Source of the DNA: Lachnospiraceae bacterium
GTDB lineage: Bacteria; Bacillota; Clostridia; Lachnospirales; Lachnospiraceae
Assembly (NCBI GenBank): GCA_016281335.1
Contig: JAEEIK010000022.1
Coordinates: 1 to 38,583, forward strand
Direction of reading: 5' to 3'
Length of the DNA stretch: 38,583 bases
Of the stretch, positions 15,368 through 23,762 are shown piece by piece (position 1 is the stretch's first letter; each line of letters opens with the position of its first letter). The notes under the pieces are model-generated. The model was not told where the DNA came from, ran no database searches, and saw nothing but the letters and a program-made list of their open reading frames with translations. The translations under genes were made by a program, and so were the position numbers.

Positions 15368-16268
15368 ATCTGCTTAATATCAGTTCCGCCACAATGCTTC
15401 CTATGCATATGGCGCAGCCCATAAGATAAGGAATGCTTATCACCCTGCTCTTTTCTTTTTTATGATCGGAAAATATGGCTGCCAATCCGTTTTCTTTTCC
15501 GCTTACTTCCGCGATCCACATGATAAGCGCCACCGCCAGAGTGGTGGTTATCAGCGCCACTATCATCAGTCCTCCCGCAGCCATAAGCATCATATCGCCG
15601 GTGATCGCCGCTTCAGCCTCAGCCACAGCCCCGTCACCTGCCAGCCCCATCATTATCGTGGAACTTCCGTTCACGCACAGATGGCATATCACAGAAGGCC
15701 ACACGCTGCCGCTTATCTCCCGGAGTATTCCGAAGAAAAGCCCCAGCAGAAAAGCATAGGCTGCCTGGTTTATGTTCATATGGAAGAGTCCGAAGGCCAG
15801 TGCGCTTAAGAATATGGCCTGCAGAGCGGATCCGCTCTTTCTGATGCCGCCGAACAGTATCCCGCGGAAAGTCAGCTCCTCAACAAGCGGCGCGACCACC
15901 GAGGAAAAAAGAGCTATCACCCAGAAGGGCAGCGCTGACAGGGACTCAAATATCTGTCCCGCCTCATTCTCGGTAAAGGTCAGTGTCGCAAGGTTCACCA
16001 GCGCCACCACCGGAGTCAGCAGCGCTGTCAGCACAGCGCAGGCCGGTACGAGCTTAAGTTTTATCTTCCTTATACCGCAGGCTTCGGATAAACTGTCATG
16101 GGAATAGAGCCAGCCTGCCATGCAGGGTATGATCATTATGGCTTCCGATACCAGAAGCCTCCCGATAAGCCCTATATCGAAGTCCCGCACAAAGCGGATT
16201 ATCACGATCAGGGCCACATCCATAAGTGTCATACCCAAGAATACAAAGCCTGCGATTTTTTTATTCAT
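15366..16268 (-). CDS. CPBP family intramembrane metalloprotease (CAAX/Abi type)
   Basis: A 300-residue, eight-helix membrane protein. The family motifs are intact: EELTFRG (EExxxR), FGLFHMN (FxxxH) and SVICHLCVNG (HxxxN) in the C-terminal half. CPBP proteins are glutamic-acid-type intramembrane proteases related to Rce1; bacterial members act in bacteriocin self-protection, surface protein anchoring or signalling, and the substrate cannot be guessed here. Its ATG lies 8 bases inside the cvfB reading frame, so it is coupled to that gene. AAGGAAGG serves as ribosome site. Confidence 0.92.
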   Translation of the reverse strand: MNKKIAGFVFLGMTLMDVALIVIIRFVRDFDIGLIGRLLVSEAIMIIPCMAGWLYSHDSLSEACGIRKIKLKLVPACAVLTALLTPVVALVNLATLTFTENEAGQIFESLSALPFWVIALFSSVVAPLVEELTFRGILFGGIRKSGSALQAIFLSALAFGLFHMNINQAAYAFLLGLFFGILREISGSVWPSVICHLCVNGSSTIMMGLAGDGAVAEAEAAITGDMMLMAAGGLMIVALITTTLAVALIMWIAEVSGKENGLAAIFSDHKKEKSRVISIPYLMGCAICIGSIVAELILSR

Positions 16269-17106
16269 CCGACTTTGCCTTCCTTATATGACCTTCATTG
16301 ATAACTATCAGCCTCTGCTTATAGAGATGCCCAACCGCGCGTTTAAATTCGTTCTTGCTCATGCCGGTCTCTCTGGCAATGACCTGAGGATCGGCTTTTT
16401 CGGTAAAAGGCAGCGCCCCGCCGTATTCATCCAGCAGTTCCAGGATCTTCTGCATATCCGGCTCTATCTGGAGATAGGCTTTCTCACGTATGCTTAAGTT
16501 AAGCCTTCCGTCTTCCTTTACCCTGGTCACCCTGGCTCTTATGCTGCTGCCTAAGGGTATCTCACTGTATACTTCCTGCTTGGGTATTATGGCAGAATAG
16601 ATATCATCCACCGCTACGAAATATCCGAAACGCTCGCTCTTCTCATAGACCGTGCCTTCCACATCATCGCCGGTCTTATAGGGCGCCTCGTTCAAAAGAT
16701 ATTTATATACATTCATCGTGGCTGCCAGTCTGGAACTCTTATCCATATATAAAGCGCAGAGCACTTCGTCTCCGGGCTTTACCCTGTAGGTCTGTTCCTT
16801 ATACGGAAGGAAGAGATCCTTTTCCAGTCCCCAGTCAAGAAATGCCCCGGGCTTTGAGACCGACACCACTTTAAGTCTTCCTATCTTCCCCATGGTAAGA
16901 CGCGGTGTCTTCACCGTGGCTATGGGTCTGTCCTCGGAATCCCTGTATACAAAGACTTTAAGGCGGTCTCCCGCCTTAGTCCCTTCAGGCACCTGCCTTG
17001 AAGGGAGGAGGATACGCTCCTCCGTTTCCCCTTCTTCGGCAAGATACGCGCCGTGTTCTTTTATCTTTACTACGCAGAGTTCCTGCACACGCCCGAATTC
17101 AAACAT
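16261..17106 (-). CDS. cvfB: S1 RNA-binding protein, CvfB/YitL family
   Basis: A 281-residue protein with tandem S1-like OB folds and a C-terminal winged helix, the CvfB layout. The N-terminal S1 part starts at residue 3 (FGRVQELCVVKIKEHGAYL); GAFLDWGLEKDLFLPYKEQ marks the second; a third reads GDDVEGTVYEKSERFGYFV and INLSIREKAYLQIEP; the winged helix is near 222-275 (EKADPQVIARETGMSKNEFK). CvfB binds RNA and affects virulence genes in Staphylococcus; the direct target is not known. The gene follows the zinc-ribbon gene without a gap and overlaps the CPBP gene. Confidence 0.92.
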   Translation of the reverse strand: MFEFGRVQELCVVKIKEHGAYLAEEGETEERILLPSRQVPEGTKAGDRLKVFVYRDSEDRPIATVKTPRLTMGKIGRLKVVSVSKPGAFLDWGLEKDLFLPYKEQTYRVKPGDEVLCALYMDKSSRLAATMNVYKYLLNEAPYKTGDDVEGTVYEKSERFGYFVAVDDIYSAIIPKQEVYSEIPLGSSIRARVTRVKEDGRLNLSIREKAYLQIEPDMQKILELLDEYGGALPFTEKADPQVIARETGMSKNEFKRAVGHLYKQRLIVINEGHIRKAKSDE

Positions 17107-18411
17107 TTATTTTGCTCCTGCATTCTGTTCCGGTGCTTTTCTGACCAGTTCGTTCCTGGTACCGGTATGCCTGTCTTCCTTACGGTTAAGCTTGAAGCTG
17201 CCCTGTTTCAGATACTGTGCCGCTTCATGTTTCTGATGGCTTACCATTGAAGACTTGGCTGATGAAAGAGCTATGGCTCCGATTATAAGCGCTACTACCA
17301 GCGCAGCTATCTCAATACCTACTACATTGTTGTTCTGGAATAACTTGAGTAAGAACATTAATACCTGGAAGATCACAAAGGCTATGCCAGCAACCTTTGC
17401 GAAATAGCCTGTAGCCTGGCCCTTGTCAACGGGCAGGTCGCCGGTCACCTTACCGGTCTGGCCGTTCATTGCGAAGGTATATGCTTCCCCGTTATATCTG
17501 GTTGTAAGCATCCAGACGGGTATCATGCAATAGCTGATCTTTCCGTTCTTTATATCTATGTCGGAAGCCTGCTCGCTCACGCTGTCGTAGCCTTCCACAG
17601 TCTTACGGATCTCAGCCTTCGCCGTTGTCCTTATCCTGTCGTCCACTCTGCCCTTCACGGCATTGGCATCCTCATCATATTTGCTTGCCACGTAGCCGGA
17701 CATATAAGCAGCATTGTAAGCCGTTATCTTGCTGTAATCATAAGGCTCAAGAGAATCCATGTAAGCATCGTTCATTTCCTTTGCGCCGTCGGCAGGCACT
17801 TTTTCAAACTTCATGCCGGCCGCTCTGCTTACCGCAAAGTCCTTTATTTCCTTCCATTCTTCCTGGCCTTTATTGTATTTACGCTCCTTTGTAGCCTTGT
17901 AGAAAACGCTGCCTTCCACATCGCAGTCAAAGAGCCAGAAAGGAACATAGACACCGTTTATGTTATCCATTCTGTTATTATCGATAAAGCCCTTGGGCAG
18001 AAGCTTCTTTCCGCTGTAGTAATTCTTCAGCGCATCCTGCGCGGACTTCTTATCCACTGCAAAAGGTATGAGTCCGTCAGGCAGGTTCATTCCTTCAAAA
18101 GTATCCTTTATTACAAGAGGATTGCCACAGTAAGGGCACTCCGTAGCGCCCACGTTCTCCTCGGCTACCATTACGGCGCCGCAGGTATTGCAGGCATATT
18201 CGTTCATGCCCGCTTCGCCGGCTGCCATAGTAGCTCCTGCAGTCTGTGACCAGTCACTCGTTTCTTCCCTTACTCTTTCGTCGTCCTTGAATTCGGACAT
18301 ATCAAACTGCGAATCACAGAATTCGCAGACCATCTTGTTTACATCGCCCTTGAAAATGAGCGGTCCCCCGCAGTTCTTACATTTATAATCATGATAACCC
18401 TGTTCAGCCAT
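17107..18411 (-). CDS. TFIIB-type zinc-ribbon membrane protein, function unknown
   Basis: A 434-residue protein from the ATG at 18411, chosen because AGGAGG stands just upstream; an in-frame ATG at 18459 lies inside the terminator stem and is unlikely. Two N-terminal zinc ribbons: CKNCGG...CEFC and CNTCGA...CPYC (residues about 10-105). A long soluble middle contains VPFWLFDCDV and a second cluster MIPVWMLTTRYNGEAYTFAM. Two transmembrane helices lie near 345-365 and 373-393, then a basic tail. Proteins like this are common in Clostridia and annotated only as zinc-ribbon proteins. It leads an operon with cvfB and the CPBP protease. Confidence 0.85.
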   Translation of the reverse strand: MAEQGYHDYKCKNCGGPLIFKGDVNKMVCEFCDSQFDMSEFKDDERVREETSDWSQTAGATMAAGEAGMNEYACNTCGAVMVAEENVGATECPYCGNPLVIKDTFEGMNLPDGLIPFAVDKKSAQDALKNYYSGKKLLPKGFIDNNRMDNINGVYVPFWLFDCDVEGSVFYKATKERKYNKGQEEWKEIKDFAVSRAAGMKFEKVPADGAKEMNDAYMDSLEPYDYSKITAYNAAYMSGYVASKYDEDANAVKGRVDDRIRTTAKAEIRKTVEGYDSVSEQASDIDIKNGKISYCMIPVWMLTTRYNGEAYTFAMNGQTGKVTGDLPVDKGQATGYFAKVAGIAFVIFQVLMFLLKLFQNNNVVGIEIAALVVALIIGAIALSSAKSSMVSHQKHEAAQYLKQGSFKLNRKEDRHTGTRNELVRKAPEQNAGAK

Positions 18412-18430
18412 AATGTTTCCCTCCTCAAAA

Positions 18431-18473
18431 TAACAAAAACGTAACCGCGGGATTTTCATCCCCTGCGGTTACG
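18431..18473 (-). terminator. Terminator of gpmA, abutting the next gene's ribosome site
   Basis: On the minus strand CGTAACCGC...GCGGTTACG (18473-18440) with an inner GGGA/TCCC extension, then TTTTTGTTATTTT. The ribosome site of the zinc-ribbon gene (about 18418-18425) follows straight after, leaving no room for a separate promoter. Confidence 0.88.
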
Positions 18474-18488
18474 TCCCTGAATCTTATA

Positions 18489-19235
18489 TTATTTTGCCTT
18501 GCCCTGGTTTGCTACAGCTTCCATCTTAGCCTTAAGAGCTTCCTGGTCGCCGAGATAGTAATGATTTACTGCCTTGAAGTTCTCATCGAACTCATATACC
18601 AGAGGTGTGCCTGTAGGTATGTTGAGACCGAGGATCTCTTCAGCGCTCATGTTGTCCAGATACTTAACAAGCGCGCGGAGTGAGTTGCCGTGAGCGGCGA
18701 TGATCACACGCTTGCCTGCCTTCATATCTGCAAGGATGTTCTTGAGATAATAAGGTATAACTCTCTCTATTGTAGTCTCAAGTGATTCGTTCTTAGGCAG
18801 GAAATAGTTGTCAACATCCCTGTACATTTCCAGCTTCTTGGTTGAACGCTCGTCATCATCCGAAAGCTCGGGGGGCTTTACGTCGAAAGAACGTCTCCAG
18901 ATCTTTACCTGATCCTCACCGAATTTCTCTGCAGCTTCGCTCTTGTTCTTGCCCTGCAGATCGCCGTAGTGACGCTCGTTGAGCTCCCATGCCTTGTTTA
19001 CGGGCAGCCAGTTTCTGTCCATCTCATCAAGTATATGGTTAAGGGTGTGTATAGCTCTCTTCAGATAAGAAGTGTAGCATACGTCAAAGTCATACCCTTC
19101 TGCCTTGAGCAGCTTACCTGCTGCCTTGGCTTCCTCATGTCCTTTTTCCGACAGATCCACATCTGTCCAGCCCGTGAAGAGATTGAGCTTGTTCCACTCG
19201 CTCTCGCCGTGTCTGACAAGTACCAGCTTAGTCAT
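18489..19235 (-). CDS. gpmA: 2,3-bisphosphoglycerate-dependent phosphoglycerate mutase
   Basis: A 248-residue histidine phosphatase-superfamily enzyme. It interconverts 3- and 2-phosphoglycerate in glycolysis. Signature [20 protein letters not shown] (residues 4-23) with the phospho-accepting His in [20 protein letters not shown], the [12 protein letters not shown] motif and [13 protein letters not shown] with the second histidine are all present. Length is normal for the dPGM class. Monocistronic: own promoter and terminator. Confidence 0.97.
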   Translation of the reverse strand: MTKLVLVRHGESEWNKLNLFTGWTDVDLSEKGHEEAKAAGKLLKAEGYDFDVCYTSYLKRAIHTLNHILDEMDRNWLPVNKAWELNERHYGDLQGKNKSEAAEKFGEDQVKIWRRSFDVKPPELSDDDERSTKKLEMYRDVDNYFLPKNESLETTIERVIPYYLKNILADMKAGKRVIIAAHGNSLRALVKYLDNMSAEEILGLNIPTGTPLVYEFDENFKAVNHYYLGDQEALKAKMEAVANQGKAK

Positions 19236-19286
19236 TTATCATTCCTCCTGTTTATTGATTTAAAAGATAAAAAATCCCTGCCTTCA

Positions 19287-19315
19287 AATATAGCACACCC
19301 CTTTCCCGTTTGCAA
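19287..19315 (-). promoter_or_regulatory. gpmA promoter
   Basis: On the minus strand TTGCAA (19315-19310), 17-bp spacer, TATATT (19292-19287); predicted start near 19280. The hexamer TTGCAA is a palindrome and also serves the divergent promoter. Confidence 0.65.
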
Positions 19316-19336
19316 CCTTGACCGGCATGATATAAT
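19309..19336 (+). promoter_or_regulatory. Divergent promoter for the NrdG-like gene (leaderless transcript predicted)
   Basis: TTTGCA (19309-19314), a 16-bp spacer, TATAAT (19331-19336). The expected start point, 6-8 bases after the -10, falls at 19342-19344, only two to four bases before the ATG at 19346. No Shine-Dalgarno is visible. Confidence 0.6.
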
Positions 19337-19345
19337 GTAAGTATC

Positions 19346-20059
19346 ATGAAAATCGCAGGCTTTGTAAAAACCACACTCCTTGACTATCCGGGGCATCTTG
19401 CCTGCACGATATTCGTGCAGGGATGCAACATGCGCTGCCCCTTCTGCCAGAACGGTTCCTTAGTGCTTCCCGAATACTTTGAGCCCTTAATGGACACCGA
19501 AGAAATACTCGGGCATATCAGAAAGAGAAGCTCCGTTCTCGAAGGTGTCTGCATTACCGGCGGCGAACCGACCATTATGCCCGGGCTTAAGGCTTTCATC
19601 AGAGATATAAAAGATATGGATCTTTTGGTCAAGCTGGATAGCAACGGTACCAACCCGGATACCGTAAGAGAGTTAATAGAAGAAAAACTCATTGACTTTG
19701 TGGCGATGGACGTCAAGAGTTCTCCTGCCGATTATGCGTTAGTCAGCGGAGTTCCCGGCATCGATATTGAAAAGATAAAGCGATCCGTTGACCTGATCAG
19801 ATCTTCGGGTATAGACTACGAATTCCGCACTACCCTTGTTAAAGGACTTCACAGCAAAGAATCCGTAAGGGAAACAGCAAAGTGGCTTAAAGACGCCAAA
19901 GCCTACTTCCTGCAATCCTACAGGGAAGAAGACGGCGTCATAGAAAAGCTGAAAGGCGAAGAGCTGAAGCTCGAAAGTTTTACCAAGGAAGAACTGAATG
20001 AATTATTAAGCATAGTCCGGGAATACGTTCCCGTTGCAGAATTAAGGGGTGTCGACTGA
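19346..20059 (+). CDS. Anaerobic ribonucleotide reductase-activating-type radical SAM protein (NrdG2 family)
   Basis: A 237-residue radical SAM enzyme. The cluster motif is CNMRCPFC (CxxxCxxC) near residue 27, preceded by TTLLDYPGHLACTIFVQG; the SAM-binding ITGGEPTIM follows. This is the NrdG2-type glycyl-radical activase pattern found in Clostridia, where it should install the radical on a class III reductase or related partner. No nrdD lies in the window. There is no ribosome site: the bases before the ATG read TGTAAGTATC. The stop lies within a terminator stem. Confidence 0.9.
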   Translation: MKIAGFVKTTLLDYPGHLACTIFVQGCNMRCPFCQNGSLVLPEYFEPLMDTEEILGHIRKRSSVLEGVCITGGEPTIMPGLKAFIRDIKDMDLLVKLDSNGTNPDTVRELIEEKLIDFVAMDVKSSPADYALVSGVPGIDIEKIKRSVDLIRSSGIDYEFRTTLVKGLHSKESVRETAKWLKDAKAYFLQSYREEDGVIEKLKGEELKLESFTKEELNELLSIVREYVPVAELRGVD

Positions 20060-20072
20060 CACCCCTTGTTTT
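20044..20072 (+). terminator. Terminator of the NrdG-like gene
   Basis: GGGGTGTC (20046-20053) and GACACCCC (20058-20065) around a 4-nt loop, extended by AA/TT, followed by TTGTTTTTA. The TGA stop at 20057-20059 lies in the stem. On the minus strand the following bases are only weakly T-rich, so termination of the convergent permease gene here would be inefficient. Confidence 0.82.
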
Positions 20073-20083
20073 TACTCTTATTA

Positions 20084-21115
20084 TCAGGCCTGTTTCTTTT
20101 TCTGTCTCCTGCCGAGCACGATACTCTGAAGGAGGATGAAGAAGCAGAGCATTCCGCCGGTGGTGATACTCTGCCACCAGGGATCCTTAAGTCCGCTGGA
20201 AACAACGATCTTCTTGATCGTGGTAAGGGTCATGGTACCGAAGAAAGTTCCTGCCACATTACCTACACCACCGGTAAGCAGCGTTCCTCCGATGATCGAA
20301 GAAGCGATGGCGTTCATCTCCATGCCTGCCGCGTTGGTAGCGTTACCTGCACCGGTATGCATCATCAGTACGAAACCTGAGATACCGCTTAAGATACCGC
20401 TGATGATATAGCTTAAGAAACGTGTTCTCTTGACATTGATACCAAGCATCAATGCGCTCTGCTGGTTTCCGCCCATTGCGTAGAAGTTTCTTCCGAGACG
20501 ATGGAACATTAGTATCAGGAAGATCACTATCACGCAGATGAAGGCGATCACAACGCCCAGTTCCATACGAGCCGGAACCAGATTGCCGTTCTTGGCCACA
20601 TAACCGAGCCAGGGTATCTCTATCTTTGTATTTCTCAAAGCTTCAAAGCCTGCATGATCCACCTTCTGGGGATTGACCGAAAGTATGGTGGTCATGCCTC
20701 TTGCAAAGAACATGCCCGCAAGGGTTACGATGAAAGGCTGTATTTCCAGATAACTTATCAGCAGGCCGTGCACCAGGCCGAAAGCCAGGCCTATCAGGAG
20801 CGCCAGCAGCGCGGCAAATATAACGTTTCCGCCTTTGTTAAGGTAGAGTATGCAGCTCATTACCACCAGTGAGGTCACAGCGCCAACGCTGATATCGATG
20901 CCGCCGCCTATCATGACTACGGTAAGACCGCAGGAAACTATGATCAGGCTGGCATTGTCGTTCAAAAGGTCGAATATCTGCTGTGCATGCAGGAAACCGC
21001 CCTTAAGCAGCAGCATTGCCAGCACATACATCACTATGAAGATGCAGATGGTGATGGTCATCAGCAGTTGTGTATCGGTAAGGGGCTCTTTCTTTTTATT
21101 CATCTTATCGTTCAT
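20084..21115 (-). CDS. Sugar ABC transporter permease (YjfF type)
   Basis: A 343-residue BPD_transp_2 permease, the last gene of the transport operon. Nine to ten membrane segments; family motifs GIDISVGAVTSLVVM and YAMGGNQQSALMLGINV and IIGGTLLTGGVGNVAGTFFG. It matches the second permease (YjfF) of the YtfQRT-YjfF galactofuranose importer class. The ATG overlaps the stop of the preceding permease by four bases. The C-terminus is short and basic (GRRQKKKQA). Confidence 0.92.
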   Translation of the reverse strand: MNDKMNKKKEPLTDTQLLMTITICIFIVMYVLAMLLLKGGFLHAQQIFDLLNDNASLIIVSCGLTVVMIGGGIDISVGAVTSLVVMSCILYLNKGGNVIFAALLALLIGLAFGLVHGLLISYLEIQPFIVTLAGMFFARGMTTILSVNPQKVDHAGFEALRNTKIEIPWLGYVAKNGNLVPARMELGVVIAFICVIVIFLILMFHRLGRNFYAMGGNQQSALMLGINVKRTRFLSYIISGILSGISGFVLMMHTGAGNATNAAGMEMNAIASSIIGGTLLTGGVGNVAGTFFGTMTLTTIKKIVVSSGLKDPWWQSITTGGMLCFFILLQSIVLGRRQKKKQA

Positions 21116-22179
21116 GCTGCCTCACCCCCTTTTGCAAGTTTCTTTCTCTGTTTCATGAGCTTTGCAAAACGCTCCTTTACTACGGGTGAACCGATCACCA
21201 CGAGCAGCACGATCACGATGGCCTTGTATGCCTTGACATCCGTTGAGGATACCTTCATTGCATACAGGGTGATGGTAAGCATCTGTATTACATAAGCTCC
21301 TATGATACTTCCGCTTATCTTGAACTTACCGCCGCCTAAGCTGTTGCCGCCGATGGCAACTGCAAGGATCGCATCCATCTCCACATCCAGCAGCAGCGTT
21401 TCATGATTGATGAGTCCCAGACGGCTTACGCCGATGATTCCTGCAACCGATACGCATACGCCAAGAAGTATGAAGGACAGCAGTTTTATAAATGTGGTAT
21501 TGATACCGTTAAGTCTTGCTGCGCTCTGGTTGATACCTACCGACTGCGTCAGCAGTTCCAGGGAGGTAAAATGAAAGAGCAGTTTGAACAGTATCGTTAC
21601 TATTATTACTATGATGACCGGCATCGGAATGGGTATGCCCGGTGCGAAACTTCCGATGGCGTTTATGATAGGGCTGGTTACCGTAGGCGTTGCGCCGCCG
21701 TTTATCCAGTATGCGATGGAACGTCCGCAGGTATAAAGGATCAGTGTTGCTATCATCGGCTGGATATTGAACACAGCCACCAGTGTTCCGTTGAATGCGC
21801 CGAATATCATGGCTACGCAGCAGGAACATATGAATGCAAGTATCACTGTTCCTCCGCTTATCTCAGCTCCGGACTTGAGCACTTTTACAAATACGCTGCC
21901 TGCTATTGCCGCAGCCGCGCCCACGCTGATATCCTGTCCTTTGGTAGCCGCTGTCACCAGCGTCATGCCTATGGCAAGTATGGCCAGCTCGCTTGCTCCG
22001 TTGATTATACTGATCAGGTTGCCCGCCAGCACTGCATTTCCGTAATTGTTATGGGTTATGCTGATGCTGAAGAAGCCCGGATCTCTTATCAGGTTGAAGA
22101 TCACCAGCAGGGCCACTGCAATGATCGGGATCGTAAGCTGTCCCAGACCGCCTTTCAGATTTACTGTTTTATCTTTCAT
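21112..22179 (-). CDS. Sugar ABC transporter permease (YtfT type)
   Basis: A 355-residue BPD_transp_2 permease with about ten membrane segments. It contains GQDISVGAAAAIAGSVFV and AVAIGGNSLGGGKFKISGS, the conserved loops that contact the ATPase and the partner permease. It would pair with the next gene product to form the heterodimeric channel. Four-base overlaps on both sides (with the ATPase and with the YjfF-type gene) show tight translational coupling. Confidence 0.92.
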   Translation of the reverse strand: MKDKTVNLKGGLGQLTIPIIAVALLVIFNLIRDPGFFSISITHNNYGNAVLAGNLISIINGASELAILAIGMTLVTAATKGQDISVGAAAAIAGSVFVKVLKSGAEISGGTVILAFICSCCVAMIFGAFNGTLVAVFNIQPMIATLILYTCGRSIAYWINGGATPTVTSPIINAIGSFAPGIPIPMPVIIVIIVTILFKLLFHFTSLELLTQSVGINQSAARLNGINTTFIKLLSFILLGVCVSVAGIIGVSRLGLINHETLLLDVEMDAILAVAIGGNSLGGGKFKISGSIIGAYVIQMLTITLYAMKVSSTDVKAYKAIVIVLLVVIGSPVVKERFAKLMKQRKKLAKGGEAA

Positions 22180-23678
22180 TCTGCCTCTCCTCCCGCGATC
22201 GTCTTCATCACCTGTGCCTGATTAAGATCATTTCCTTTGAGTTCACCCACAATGTGTCTGTCTCTCATTACTATCAGACGACTGCAGGTACGAAGCATTT
22301 CTTCTACTTCGGAAGAAATGAAAGTTACACTCACTCCATCCTTTGCAAGCTGCAGCACCAGTTTCTGTATCTCCAGCTTGGTACCCACGTCGATACCGCG
22401 GGTAGGCTCGTCCAGTATCAGGTAATCGGGATGGGTTAAGAGCCATCTCGCAAGTATCACCTTCTGCTGGTTACCGCCGCTCAGGGAACCCACGGGTGTC
22501 TCTGTGCTTGCGGTCTTGATCTTTAAGGCTTTGATATATTCGTCGGCAAAAGCTTCAGATTCACTGCGGCTGATAGGTTTGAAGAATCCGTTCATTACCT
22601 GCAGCGCAAGTATGATATTCTCCCTGACGCTTAAGTCGGCTATGATGCCGTCGCGCTTCCTGTCCTCAGCCAGATAACCGATGCCGTTCTTCATGGCATC
22701 TATAGGCTTTGATATCTTTGCTTCTTTTCCGTTAATATTTACTTTTCCGGCTGTTACTTTATCCGCGCCGAAGATAGCTCTCACGCTCTCGCTTCGTCCG
22801 GAACCCAAAAGGCCCGTAAGGCCGTTGACTTCACCCTTCCTGATGGAGAAGTCGAAAGGATTTGTTTCTTCACTTGAAAGACCCTCAGCCTTGTAGAATA
22901 CTTCGCCCGTGGCTTCCACGCGGCTGCCTGTATCTTCGAGAGCACTGAGTTCATCAAGTGTCTTACCCATCATCTTTGCTACCAGCTGTACCTGGGGAAG
23001 TTCACTCGTAGGATATTCTCCTACCAGCTGGCCGTTTCTCAATACGGTTATACGGTCACTCACTTCATATACCTGTTCAAGGAAATGAGTAACGAAAATA
23101 ATTCCGACTCCCTTTTTCTTAAGGTCTCTCATGAGACTGAAAAGCATGTTTACTTCCTTGTCATCCAGAGAAGAAGTCGGCTCATCCAGTATCAGCACCT
23201 TACACTGCATGTCCACTGCACGGGCAATGGCCACCATCTGCTGCACAGCCAGTGAACAGCTTCCCAGCTGCTGAGAGCTTCTTGCAGGTATGTTCAGGTT
23301 CTGTAACTGCTCATCTGCCCTTTTTCTGTATTCTTTCTGGTTTACCCAGGCACCGCCTTCACGGCCGATAAACATATTCTCCGCAACCGTAAGGTTCGGG
23401 CAGAGAGTGATCTCCTGGTAAACCGTACTGATTCCGTTGTTCTGAGCGTCCTGGGGCGAGTGTATGTTTACAGCTTTGCCGTCAACTTCGACACTTCCTT
23501 CGTCCATCTGATAGACACCGGTAAGTATCTTTATCAGCGTTGACTTTCCTGCGCCGTTCTCACCCATCAATGCATGGATCTCTCCTTTTCTCAAGGTGAA
23601 ATCCACATTATGCAGCGCTCTTACTCCCGGAAATCTTTTTCCTATTCCGCGTAATTTCAGTAAGCATTCTTCCTGCAT
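22176..23678 (-). CDS. Sugar ABC transporter ATPase with two nucleotide-binding domains (YtfR type)
   Basis: A 500-residue fused double ATPase of the CUT2 class. Domain 1: Walker A GENGAGKST near 39-47, Walker B VLILDEPTSSLD. Domain 2 (from about 260): the Walker A position reads GLLGSGRSES, the degenerate form usual in this class, with signature LSGGNQQKVILARWL and Walker B YLILDEPTRGID. Only domain 1 is expected to hydrolyse ATP efficiently. It follows the binding-protein gene after a hairpin-bearing gap; AGGAGG precedes the ATG at 23678. Confidence 0.95.
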   Translation of the reverse strand: MQEECLLKLRGIGKRFPGVRALHNVDFTLRKGEIHALMGENGAGKSTLIKILTGVYQMDEGSVEVDGKAVNIHSPQDAQNNGISTVYQEITLCPNLTVAENMFIGREGGAWVNQKEYRKRADEQLQNLNIPARSSQQLGSCSLAVQQMVAIARAVDMQCKVLILDEPTSSLDDKEVNMLFSLMRDLKKKGVGIIFVTHFLEQVYEVSDRITVLRNGQLVGEYPTSELPQVQLVAKMMGKTLDELSALEDTGSRVEATGEVFYKAEGLSSEETNPFDFSIRKGEVNGLTGLLGSGRSESVRAIFGADKVTAGKVNINGKEAKISKPIDAMKNGIGYLAEDRKRDGIIADLSVRENIILALQVMNGFFKPISRSESEAFADEYIKALKIKTASTETPVGSLSGGNQQKVILARWLLTHPDYLILDEPTRGIDVGTKLEIQKLVLQLAKDGVSVTFISSEVEEMLRTCSRLIVMRDRHIVGELKGNDLNQAQVMKTIAGGEAE

Positions 23679-23696
23679 GCCGCTTCCTCCTTATGT

Positions 23697-23742
23697 AAAA
23701 AGCGCAGCCAGGTTGTCAATATTTCATACAACTTGACTGCGC
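23697..23742 (-). terminator. Intra-operon attenuator between binding protein and ATPase genes
   Basis: On the minus strand arms 23742-23728 and 23716-23702 form a 15-bp stem (GCGCAG/CTGCGC at the base, one mismatch, one G-U) followed by five T. It sits right after the binding-protein stop codon. Such partial terminators give more binding protein than membrane subunits; the stem also protects the 3' end of the upstream message. Confidence 0.85.
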
Positions 23743-23762
23743 CATCATCTTAGTTTACAGGA

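Noticed and set aside
18412..18459. Extended start of the zinc-ribbon protein at 18459
   Set aside because: It would put the start codon and ribosome site within the gpmA terminator stem; the ATG at 18411 has a proper AGGAGG.
21403..22221. 272-codon plus-strand open frame opposite the YtfT-type permease
   Set aside because: Biased, Tyr/His/Cys-rich translation with no ribosome site, antisense to a clear permease gene; a shadow frame.
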